Shown here piece after piece: positions 35,702 to 46,027 of a stretch of DNA of 57,338 nucleotides. Source of the stretch: Diplocarpon mali (lineage: Eukaryota > Ascomycota > Leotiomycetes > Helotiales > Drepanopezizaceae); NCBI GenBank assembly GCA_024741835.1, contig JAENRP010000246.1, positions 1-57,338 of the forward strand, read 5' to 3'. The position numbers were made by a program, and so were the translations under genes. The notes beneath the pieces were generated by a model. It searched no databases, was not told the DNA's origin, and saw only the letters and a program-made list of their open reading frames with translations. Position 1 is the stretch's first letter. Each line of letters opens with the position of its first letter.

Positions 35702-36500
35702 CAATTCTTCTAATAGTAGAACTATTAACTATTATATAATTCCTACTATTAAACAATCGACTAAGGAATTTGCTATATAAGAAAAGTCTTATAAGTTATT
35801 TATACTTATATCCTATTGTTTTAAGAACTCTTAATAGATCTTGCTAAATCTGGTATAGAGCATAGTTTAATAGAAAGAATTAAATACTAAAGATAGAATA
35901 ATTCTAAAGGAGTATATTTCTAATAAGACTACTCTATTTTTAATATTTATAAGATAAGGCACCTTTATTAACCTAGACTCTGATAAAGAACTTAAAAAGG
36001 GTAGTTTTCTTACTATTAGTAATAACTATATAGAAGTTATTAATAATAAATCACTTAAGAATAGTGCTGATTTAAAAGAATTTATTATCAATTCTATTCG
36101 TATAAAGAAACTAAGTATAATAAGATAAAGTGTTATTAGAGAATCTTTAGCTAAGTTTTATATAATACTTAGTATAATAAAAGGTGGTCTACTATTAGAC
36201 GCTTTTATAAGAAGATAATTATAGAATAATCTATTAGTAATAATAACTATAAAGGATTTATTTGCAAAAGATATATCTCAGCTAATAGCATATTTAAAGA
36301 AGTATAAATAAGAACTTTTTAAAGATTTTATTAGTACTTAGAAGCTAGTTTAATAATTAAAGCTATAGTTATATAGCAATAAGTCTTAGATAAAGATTAA
36401 AGATATAGATGATAATATCGAAGCTAATAACCTAATTAATAAGACGATACTTCTTAAGAAGTATAGAACTAAGAAGCCTTATATAAAAACCCTTAATATA

Positions 36501-36523
36501 ACTCCTAGGCCTAGCCCGCAATT
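36501..36523. repeat. Palindrome site S13 (ORF3 residue 1043)
   Basis: Also in D at 37735-37757. Phase T-P-R-P-S-P-Q-F. Confidence 0.82.
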
Positions 36524-36789
36524 TGATTTAGCAAAGGGTAAGGCTAAGGAAGTAGTATCTATAGAATCTCCCGCCTTCCCTTCCTTTATCACCGACAATT
36601 CCCTTAAGGATAATAATAATAATGATAATAATAATGCTATTATATAAGTCTCTCTCCCTATTAGTAGAAGCCGCTAAAGTATAGTAGCATCTGCCTAAAC
36701 TATTAAAGCTCTTACTATACTAAGACCTATCTTATTAGATACTAATAGCAATGCTATAAGAAGAAGTAGTCGTTTAGTAAAGAGAGTAT

Positions 36790-37035
36790 TATAAAACAGA
36801 GGGGGGACAATACAAGAATAGGCCTAAGGGAAGACCTAAAAACCAGAGGAGGAAGCACTATAAGCAGGCTCTCTTAGATAAGATATTAGGAATAAGTCCT
36901 AAGTATAAGGTATATTCAATACTTATAGTAACGCGCGCTATTTCTATATATAGAAGATGGCCCTTTTATCCTCCTACCGTCTTACGCTGATTATATAATA
37001 TATATTATAAGACCTATCTATCTTAAGTCTTTATA
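36790..37035 (-). repeat. 3' LTR of Gypsy-1 copy D
   Basis: 246 bp, same length and sequence type as 56923-57168. It ends CTTTATA, with the AGACCT/AGGTCT-type inverted repeat near the edge. Confidence 0.9.
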
Positions 37036-37409
37036 TATATCTTAAATAATAAAAGTAGTAGCTTCTACTACTATTAGCAAAGAATATAAAATAATATAAG
37101 TTAAGATAATAGTATATTAATTACTAGCAAACCCTTAAGTGTAAGAAAACTAATATATTAAAAGGCCTAAACTAAGGCTATATTATTATTANNNNNNNNN
37201 NNNNNNNNNNNNNNNNNNNNNNNNNNNNNNNNNNNNNNNNNNNNNNNNNNNNNNNNNNNNNNNNNNNNNNNNNNNNNNNNNNNNNNNNNNNNNNNNNNNN
37301 NNNNNNNNNNNNNNNNNNNNNNNNNNNNNAGTTAGAAAACGAAACTAGCAAAATAAATAAATAAGCTATAGAGTTGTAAAAACAATTAAAAATAGTATTA
37401 ACTTAAATA
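37036..37409 (-). other. 3' region of Gypsy-1 copy D
   Basis: Non-coding sequence between the end of ORF3 and the 3' LTR, with the gap inside. The LTR-proximal part resembles 13624-13700 of element C; the ORF3-proximal part matches 57223-57300 of copy B. I see no gene. Confidence 0.6.
37192..37329. other. Assembly gap (138 N)
   Basis: The gap begins, in the copy D sense direction, right where copy B has a palindrome (57299-57321). The flank AGTTAGAAAACG at 37330 is the reverse complement of CGTTTTCTAACT just before that palindrome. Confidence 0.95.
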
Positions 37410-38954
37410 TTAATTTTCCTTAGTTCTCTTTAAGGGATAGGGAGAACTATTACTAGATAATACTCTCTTTATAAAGCGCCTACTTCTTTTTAATAGTTTA
37501 CTATTAGTATTAGAAGAGTCTGGTCTTAGTATTATAAGAGCTTTAGTATTTTATAAAGATACTAATATAATTTAATAGCTTTTGCTAATAGGGAGAGAGA
37601 CTTATATTATAATATTATTATTATTATCCTCTTTATTATTATTATTATCCTTTAAAGAGTCTTCTACTACAAAGGGGGATAAGGCGGGCAATTTAATAGA
37701 TAATACTTCCTTTTCTTTACCTTTAGTTAATACGAGTTACGGGCTAGGCCTAGGAGTTATATTAAAGGATTTAGTATAAGGTTTTTTAATACTATACTTT
37801 TTAAAAAGGATCATCTTATCGATTATATTATCAGCTTTAATATTATTATTAATGCCTTTCGTCTTAGTCTAGGACTTATCCTTATATAGTTATAGCTCTA
37901 ACTATTAAATTAGCTTTTAAGTATAGGTGAAATTATTAAAAAGTTCCTACTTATGCTTCTTTAGATATATTATTAATTAAGTCATATCTTTAAAGAATAA
38001 CTCCTTTACTATTATTACTATTAATAGATCGTTTTATAGCCGTTTCCTTATAAGTACCTCTAATAGTAGGCCTCCTTTTATTATACTAAGTATTATATAA
38101 AATTTAGCTAACGATTCTTTAATAATATTTTATCTTATAGTGCTAGGTCTCTTTATACTAATAGAATTGATAAGAAAATCTTCTAAGTCTATGCTATTCT
38201 CTAATAAGTTATTACTAATAACTTTTATATAGTTATTACTAATAGTAAGAAAGCTACCTTTTCCTAATTCTTTAGCAGATTCTATATTAATGAATATGCC
38301 TTATTTAGTAAATATAGAGAATAAAGTCGTCTTATTAAAGATATACTCCTTTAGAAGTATCTTCTCTTTAGTATTTAATTCTTTCTATTATATTGCATTT
38401 TAAGCCAGATTTAATAAGATCTATTAAGCATTCTTAGGGTATTAGGGTATGAGATTTGATAATTTATAGGATTTTTCTTAAATAGCGAATTCTCTAGTCG
38501 ATTGTTTAACTGCTAAAATCACATAGTAGTTAATAGTTCTATTATTAGGTGGATTAACCCGCAAGCCAGGCCTAGGAGTCAATTTTACAAATCTTATATT
38601 AGTATTAATCTTAATAGTAATAACTCTTAAGTAGTAGTTAATTCTAATAAACTATATAGGCTTAGGATATATTATTAGTTTATATAAAGACTTATATTAA
38701 GTTAGCAGAGCACTTAGGTATAATCTATAATGCATCCTTAGTATCTATTATATTAAGCTATAAGTCATATTATAGAGGTAAGTAGAAGGGGGGTTTGGCT
38801 TCTTATCTAAGGTCTGGAAGTAGTATTAGTATATTTCTAGTTCTTCTTATGCTAATATTAAAAATGAATTCTTTTTATAATTACTATGACCATATATGCG
38901 TATAGCGCTTAAAAAGGCGCAGCTAAATAACTTAGGCATATTTAAAAAGCCTTT
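37410..38954 (-). pseudogene. Gypsy-1 ORF3 (copy D), C-terminal part
   Basis: This runs from the Copia-2 insertion to TAA at 37410-37412. Together with 43535-45463 it makes 3474 bases, 1158 codons, still in frame. Palindromes lie at 38557 and 37735, matching those of copy B at 35679 and 36501. ORFs on the plus strand here are antisense shadows. Confidence 0.75.
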
Positions 38955-39062
38955 TGTCGTGCTGTATTTAGAGGTGGATTCTCAGTGGTGGCAGAAGCTT
39001 GTAAAATTCTACTCTAACTATATACCTGAGCTCCCTTTATAGAAGTGCTCCGTGGCCACTTT
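38955..39062 (-). repeat. Truncated 3' LTR of Copia-2
   Basis: This 108-bp stretch matches 43358-43464 of the complete LTR with mainly G-to-A and C-to-T differences. After GTGGCCACTT the sequence switches to RT coding sequence. Confidence 0.9.
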
Positions 39063-42000
39063 ATCGAACTATCGGAGCTCCATATCGAATTTAGCGGCTA
39101 TCGCCATTATAACCCTAAAAGATCTTAATGCAAGCGTCGCAGCGTAGGTAGAGAAAATAGAAGCTTCTTCCTAAAGATCTCCCTTTACTACTATTCTTAA
39201 CTTAAAGCGGCTAATCTCCTTAGAGGAGCTTAGCTTATAGTTAAAGACCCACTTTAGTAGTATAGGCCTTATAGTAGCCTTGCTTTTATCGATGACTCTT
39301 TAGCAATTGCGCGCTTTTAGGTTCCTAATCTCAGTTCTGGCTCCCTCTTTAAATTGCTCTTCGAAAGGGTGATTTGCAAGCTCCTTTCAATAGGTTGGCG
39401 CTTTAGGAAGCTTGTCTTAAGGTAGAATTAGAAGGGTAGAGTTTCCTCTAGAGCTTCTAGATTGAGTCGCTACGGTAATAATGCAGTGTATTGCTTTATA
39501 CTCTTCTCTATCAGTTTTCGCAGGCTCCTGATTTAGCTAGAAAGTCGATATAAAGCTATTTACCTACTCTAACTAATATGTTTTAAGTTTTTTAAAGGCT
39601 AGTAGAAGATCCTTAACGCATATTGTATATATGGTATTCCTACTCCCTTTTCTCCTTTTCGACCTGCGGAGCGGTATAAGTACTATTTCCTACTCCTTAT
39701 TAGGCTTTTTGCGTTTTCGAAAGGCCCTTATATCGAGTACTTTAGGCTAAGCTTCTATTAGTTTCAAAGAGCTCCCTCTTTCAGTATTACCCTTAAGAGC
39801 TTCCATATCCTAGCGTAGCTTCTGATCGATCGGTGCTTCTAGTAAGAGCTAGCGTGCTTCTTTACCAATTGCTTATAGTAGAGCTTCTAGTAATTAAGAG
39901 GCCTGCTCTTACCCTTGCGATTGCTTAGTCTATATAGCAACTAAAGGCCTAGTATTGCGCTCCCTAGCGGAACTGGCATTTATAATATCGCTTTCGACGC
40001 TCCTTCCAACTATTAATAGTTATCTTAAAGCGTCTAACCCTTTGCTACTAGGCAGCTGCTCTTAAGTAGCTAAGGTAGAAACGCTATAAGTAGCCTTATA
40101 GGGAATAATAGCCTTCGATAGATCTGAGCTTAGAGCTTCTATTAGTAATAGATTAATAGGCTTACCCCTTACTAGGTTATCCGCAGGCTGCTTATCTAAA
40201 GCTCCCTTTACATTCTTAATAATTAACTCAGCGTCCTAAGCTTCCTCCTCCTCCTCTTCGATTATTTGCATAATCTCTTTAATAATTAGGAGCAGATGGC
40301 TAGCTACCTTTTCGTACTCCTTAAAGTAGAATTTAGACTTATCGAACTCGACATTTTAAGAGATTATAACCTTTCGGAGCTTAGGCACTTAGATCCTATA
40401 TATATTAATAGTATAGTAATCAACTAAGTATCTAATATGCCCTTATAGTATAGTTTTAAAAACTCTCTTATTCTTTAGAGCTTCCTATTCCTTCGCCAAT
40501 AGGTACGCATACGCTTTATACGCTTTTATACCCCTCTATTCTAGTCTTAAATCGGTAGTAAGCTTTATAATAATCTGCGGATTATACTACTTAAAGTATT
40601 ATCTAAACTAGAGCTAAAGTACCTTATTTGAACTCTTCTATCCCTTACGCTTTAATAGGCTAATATTATAAAGGTATATTATAGCTAATACGGCTTTAGG
40701 CTATAGGTGCTTTAAGAGGTTAGTAGAGATTAGTATAGTAAGTGCCTTTTTAATAATCTCCGCTTTTGCTCTCTTAGAAGCTCTATTTGGTTTATAAGTA
40801 TAAGTTAAAGTAACTTCTACCTTTATGCCTTCAGCTTTGCACTACTCTCTATATTTCGATACTTCTTATAGGAGAAATACTAAGGTATTATTATTGCTCC
40901 TTAGAATATATAGGAAGAGGCAGTAATAGCGCTTTACTTATACTTTAAAAGATTAAAGAGCTTTTAAAACTAGCGTTAAGGACTTATAAAGTAAAGTATA
41001 TCTAAATAACTTCCTATTAAATTTATCTTTAATTAGAAGAAGCCAGCTTTCTAAAGAAAGGCTTGATATACTATAATTAAATAGGTCTTAGGAGCATTTA
41101 AAGAACGGTCTTAAAGCTTTGAAATCTGACTCTTTTTTAAAAGGCTTTTACTTAGCTTTTGCTTAAGTGCAAGCTTTACAATTGATTTATAGCTTCCCTT
41201 TGATCTTTACCCCTTTTGCGTTTAATATAAGCTTCTTAAGCGCCTTTGCTCTTAAATAGCTTAATTAAAGGTATTAAATATCTGCCGAATTGTTCTTAGC
41301 TCTTAAGAATACGCTACTCCTTAGGGGTTTGTATTAGCTTCGCAGATGCTATTATAAAGTAGGGAAAGCTAGGTAGGTTAGTTAAGTATAGTATAGCGAA
41401 TTAGGAGCGTTATAAAAGTTAATAGGCTTATATTTAAATACTATGATATTTGACCTACGCTCTAGCTACTTTATAACTATATTATTATCTGCTATACCCC
41501 TTTAAAGCGTTGCGTCTAAGCCTATATACTATACCTTAGCCTTCTTTAAAAGAGGCTTTAAGATAATATTAATATTAAACCTATCTATAAGCGCTACATT
41601 CCTAAGCTCTAAGTCTCCTTTATTAGCGAGAACCCCTTTTATTAGACGTATACCTTTTCCCCTTATTAGCAGACTCGAGCTCCCCGCCTTTATATAGTCC
41701 TAAGGATATGCGATTTTTAATAATCTAAAAACTAAAAGCTCCTCTTAATTAATAAGGTATATTATAGTACAGTTATTGAGTAGGGTTATATTTAAGAGAG
41801 TATAGGAAGCTTTAAAGGTAGAGTATATTCCTAAGGTAAAGTCTTTAAAGAGAGCTAGATCTAAAAGGGCGGTAATAATCTTGGATTTGCCGCTTCTTAA
41901 AGCTTTAGTAGATGTTCTTTCCTTAAATTGATCTATAAGAGCTTATTTAATATAGGAGAGCTTAGCTTAAAGCTCTTTCCATTCTGAGGAAGCAAGGTTT

Positions 42001-43260
42001 TTATATATTCTTTTAACCTTATTATAGCTAGGGAGGTTTTAAAGCGTACCTTCCTTAGCGCTAGTTAAGGCGTATTTTAGCCTATTATACTCCTTTGGAT
42101 TTTAAAAGTGATTTTTAACCTAAAGGCAAGGGCACTTTTTAACACTCCCCTTAAGAGTCTTCTTCGCCTTGCCTTTACTTAATGCTCTTAGATTAATATA
42201 ATCGCCTACTCCTTTAAGCGAGGCATATACTCTAAGGGTTACCTTTAATAAAGAGCTTGCGAGGCTTCGCTCTATTAAGCTTAAGAACCAATTAATATAA
42301 TAAACTATATCTTTTCTATACTCTAGACTTAGCTTATTATCTTTAATAAGCTTTGCTTAGGTCTGCTAGGACTAAGTAAGAGCCTAGCGGTAAACCGACT
42401 ATAGAAACTTTATAATTGCGAAAGAGCTTTAAACCTCTAGGATTCTATAAGTTCGAGCTTCCTAGTAGATCTTCCTAAAGCTAATAAGCCAGGTCTTTGG
42501 GTCTACTTTGCTACTCCTAGTTTTAAAGAGCTTAGTATTATAGTCTTCTCGAATTGACTCTATTATACTAACCTTAGAGGGGGCTAGTTCCTTACGCAAG
42601 TGCTCTACAATTTATTAAATTGATAGTTTCCCCGCTTCCTTGCAGTCATATTGCACTACTTAAAGCAATATAAGGTATACTATCTTAATAATCCAATAGT
42701 ATAACTAAGTGTAGGAGCTCCTATTCCTTTTCTACGTTTCTACTAAGAGATTATATTATATTATTGCCATTTTATACTCTAGCTCCACGTCTTTAGCTAT
42801 TGTTTTTACAAGTAGTAGTAGAGCTAGCGTTTATTAATCAGTAGCTTCCTACTATTAGTACAACTTGTAGTAGCTTTGCAATACTCTTTAGTCCTATCCT
42901 TCTACAATTTTTTTAAGCTATAGCGGTTCTATTTCTAGATCTAGCAGATATAGAGCTTTATTCTTATAGAGTAGAGCTTGGTTTTCCGTCTCTATAGCAT
43001 ACAGTTTAGGGTTATTAACCTATCTTAGCTTCTTTATATGCTTTTAAAGGCGTAGAAATTCGGCCTAAAAACCTAGCTTAGCGTACTAAATGCACTATAA
43101 CTTCCTATCCTAGAGTATAACTCTACTAGAGCTAAGCTCTTAAGCTTCTTTTTGCTAATATTCGCTTATATTGACTAAAATAGTAGGGAGTATGGTATTA
43201 GTTGGCTAGGAGCGTTAGAACGTCGAGTTAGGTCGTATAACGCGTATAGGCAAGGGAGAA
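39063..43260 (-). pseudogene. Copia-2 gag-pol remnant (gag, PR, pre-integrase, IN, RT N-terminus)
   Basis: On the minus strand: gag, with a KCPC...H-type metal-binding remnant at about 42100-42140. Protease at about 41790-41740 has LNNCT where the family has LD.CA. Pre-integrase at about 41300-41170 reads YLRLSYL..KALKKL..NAKG (His to Tyr by RIP) and ..NCKACTQ. The integrase core is at about 41090-40740: QDLFNY, then RSNNN for RSDND, then NRASKRA for NGASERA. The integrase C-terminal block has W/L..FR.YF..YNPQ. The RT N-terminus spans about 39420-39063, with VFNYKL, RFK.R.VV.GDL, ATLA.RSFRVIMAIAAKFD and MELRQFD, where it is cut off by the LTR join. Confidence 0.82.
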
Positions 43261-43357
43261 TAGATGAAAAATAGTAGTGAAACCTCTTTAAGAAGTCTTT
43301 AAACATAGTAGATTTTTAATCGTTTGCTCCTTAGGAGTTGCGAATGGTGCTGATAAC

Positions 43358-43529
43358 TATTGTGCTATATTTAAAGGTAGATTCTTAGTAGTAGTAGAAG
43401 CTTGTAAAATTCTACTCTAACTGTATACCTAAGCTCCCTTTATAGAAGTGCTCCGTGGCCACTTCAGGGGTACATTACATAAGCCAGTCCTCAGAGGCCT
43501 CAGTGCCTGAGGCTCCTTATGGCGCAACA
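43358..43529 (-). repeat. 5' LTR of Copia-2
   Basis: 172 bp, sense TGTTGCGCC...GCACAATA (the truncated copy ends GCACGACA, so the ends were TG...CA). A CTATAAAG box lies at 43438-43445 on the sense strand. The sequence following it begins GTTATCAGCACC, where a primer-binding site is expected. Confidence 0.9.
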
Positions 43530-43534
43530 CCTTT

Positions 43535-45463
43535 GCTATAGAATGATATAAAGTTGTTAATAGTTAGTATAGCGTTGTACTAGGTAGGGGTCTATGCGAT
43601 ATTATAGAACAATTTAAAGGCTTTAGGTACTACTTTGAACTTAAAGAAGCCTAACGATATATCCTTTTTAACTTAGCTTGCTATTCTATTGCTAGTGGCT
43701 ATAATTGCATGATTTCTTAGATATAATAAAAACAAGGTTAGGTTGGGAGCGGTATAAAATTTATAGATATTAGACGATATATCTTCGTTAGTAAGGCCTA
43801 TTATTACCAATCCATAGTACTGCGCATATTAGCGTTTATAAAAGGCGTAGAACTTTTTAAAATTGAAGTCCCTAAACATTCCTATTATAAACTTTGCAAG
43901 TCTTATCTTCATTTCCAATATTACTACTATCTTAAAACTGTCGCTATATTATAGTATTATCTTTATATTAAGGGGGACTTGATAATATTCTATAGAGATG
44001 ATATTTGTATTAACTTCGGATTTCTCCTTAAGAATATAGAAGTCACCTTTCAATTTCTTATGCTTAATAAAGAACTATATAATATTATCTATAGAAAATT
44101 CGTCTTATAGCAGTTTTATAATCTGCTTAATAGCTCTTATCGTCCCTTCTTATGCTAATAAGACTTCTCCTTAACCTTCTTTTCTTAAACGCTTTATTAT
44201 TAACTTATAGAATTTGAGAACAAATTTTTATAGGTTATTGGGGAAAGATTATACAATATCGGCAGTATCCTTCTTAGTATTATTAAAAATTTCTAGCACG
44301 TTAGTAATAGTACCTATTTCTTTATTAGATAATTTATCTTCTAAGTCTATAACGTTATGTATATTAACCTATAGGCTAGGCCTGCGAATTATTTTCTTTA
44401 CTACTAATATTTAGGGTATTTAAGGCATTTCTAGGGATAGTGACTCAAATTCGTCTAAGTTAGAGGAATAGTAGTCAGGTAGGTTAGCTACTTAAGTTCT
44501 TAGTATTATAAGTACCTCTGGCTCAAGGATATTCTCCTTATATGCTGATTCCACTCGTAGGCCAGGCCTATGAGTTAAATTCTCCTTATTAGTTATTCCT
44601 ACTAGGGGTAGTAGCATTTTTAAAGTAATAGGGATAATAAACTCCTATCTCTCTAACTTATTATTAAAGTAATTCATAATATACTTAGTAAGATAAGTCA
44701 TCTTTTCTTTTATAATAAGTAGACTATATTACGACTATTAAAGGCCAAGTGTATCTAGAACAGTTTGGTTAGGAAGTGTAAAATTATTATACTATAAGGG
44801 TTTATCTTTTATAGTCTGAATAGTAGAGTGTATAATAGTGCTTAAGAACCTAACAAATTTTCTGCCTTTAATACTATTTCCCTATAGCTTTTTCATACTT
44901 TCTTAGATAGTGAAATGATTTAATACCTATATAGCCTTTACTATAGGTTAGTATATCTTAAAGATTTTACCAAGCCCTTGTAGAGCGTTATTAGCAGTAA
45001 TATCAGTTATAAAGTGGGTTTAGAAAAGTGTACTATAAGTACTACTTATAAATTGTAATAATCTTTTTATATACTTATTCTTCTTATCTCGATTTTTCCG
45101 AAATAAATCTATTAAATTAGCATACCTCTGATATTCCTATAGAAATTTTTCATAATCGATCCCTTTTATCTTAAGCTTATTCTTAAGAAAATCATCGAAG
45201 CCTAAAAATCCTTTTTCTATAGCAGAAATTCTATAGTTTAATACTTTTATAGATGAATTTAAGAATACTTGCTATTCTATTTTACCTAACGTTCTATAGG
45301 TACTTACTATATCTTCTAATAATCTTAGAGCTTTTCCGTCTTATAAAAAGTTACCCTTTAATATTAGTTTATTATTAGTAGTATTTAAGGGTTTGCTGCC
45401 TAAAGCTATAACTAATATATTCTTCTTAGGTATGGCTCTCTTGCTTAAGCTTAGTGGTGCTAT
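43535..45463 (-). pseudogene. Gypsy-1 ORF3 (copy D), N-terminal part
   Basis: It starts at 45463, where the ATG of copy B is ATA. It covers the FDDFL and L-V-A-K-A-I blocks and palindromes at 44553 and 44367, then meets the Copia-2 TSD. It matches copy B 33375-35303. The start-codon loss is a G-to-A change. Confidence 0.75.
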
Positions 45464-46027
45464 AATGAATTATTTAATAGGGGGAGGGTAGTTTTAAATA
45501 AAGAGATAATTATTTAAGAAAGATTAACGATATAGGAGGCTTATACTAGAAAAGATTGATAATAAAAGATAATAGTAGTAGTACTGGTATTATAGGTCTA
45601 GTAGGGTTATAGAAAAAGTAAAAAAAAAGTAAAATCGTAGTGCGGGTAAAGGCTTATTTATAGAGTTTGAAATCGCGCTAGTACACAAAGGAAAAGTAGG
45701 TATAATAAGCTTAAAAGTAGGAATAAAAGTAGGGTATAATGTATATAAGGACCTACAATTGGTAAATAACAATTGTCAAAGGTAAGGAAGACATTTCAAA
45801 GGTAAGCATTAGAAAGTTGCATACAAAGGGAATAATTAAAGAATGAATTATATAAAGAGTAAAGTAAATAAAGAATATATATAGAATAGAATAATAGGTT
45901 AAGAATAAAGAGGTATAAGTATATAAAAAGTAGATAATCTTTAAAAAATTCAACTTCTAATTCGCAATCTCTTTAAATAGTTTTTAAAAAAGGGGTAGTA
46001 GACTCGATTCTCTAGGCTTAAGTTGAC
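45464..46027 (-). other. ORF2-ORF3 spacer of copy D
   Basis: This is the counterpart of 32815-33374, with the TATAAATAAG box (sense) near 45650-45662. A 66-aa hydrophobic ORF at 45753-45953 and a 60-aa ORF at 45590-45772 arise from T-rich leader sequence. The first could in principle be a C-terminal extension of ORF2, but the conserved stop argues against it. Confidence 0.5.

Larger units (their letters stand above)
33375..36789 (+). pseudogene. Gypsy-1 ORF3 (copy B), unrecognised protein of about 1154 aa, cut by copy D
   Basis: The frame opens at ATG 33375, is interrupted at 36789 and resumes at 57173, ending at TAA 57220-57222. With the insertion and one TSD removed it is 3465 bases, exactly 1155 codons. 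The copy D version is 1158 codons. Stops inside are RIP-type. It is paralogous to ORF2 over its whole length. Near the C-terminus there is an Asn/Asp-rich stretch at about 36610-36640, then a basic end (RRSSRLVKR, later KRTKEN). Four palindromes at residues 297, 359, 769 and 1043 all read in the T-R-R-P-G-L-R-V phase. I cannot assign a function. Confidence 0.75.
38955..43529 (-). mobile_element. Copia-2: Ty1/Copia element with internal deletion
   Basis: 4575 bp with TSD CCTTT at 38950-38954 and 43530-43534; the empty site is AAAGG at 35304-35308 in copy B ORF3. The ends are TGTCGTGC and GCGCAACA. The 5' LTR is complete. The 3' LTR keeps only its last 108 bases and is joined directly to the middle of RT, so most of RT, RNase H and the first part of the LTR are missing. 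It is less AT-rich than the Gypsy-1 copies but more decayed than Gypsy-2. No palindromes were seen. Confidence 0.92.

Noticed and set aside
29497..36789. ORF2/ORF3 as envelope genes
   Set aside because: The position after integrase fits, but I see no signal peptide, cleavage site or membrane anchor. They are paralogues with basic C-termini.
33375..36789. ORF3 as a host gene next to a transposon
   Set aside because: Copy D carries it inside an LTR-bounded unit with a target-site duplication, so it belongs to the element.
45590..45953. Hydrophobic small ORFs as membrane proteins or a transmembrane tail of ORF2
   Set aside because: T-rich leader sequence gives hydrophobic translations in several frames, and a stop conserved as TGA/TAA ends ORF2 before this point.
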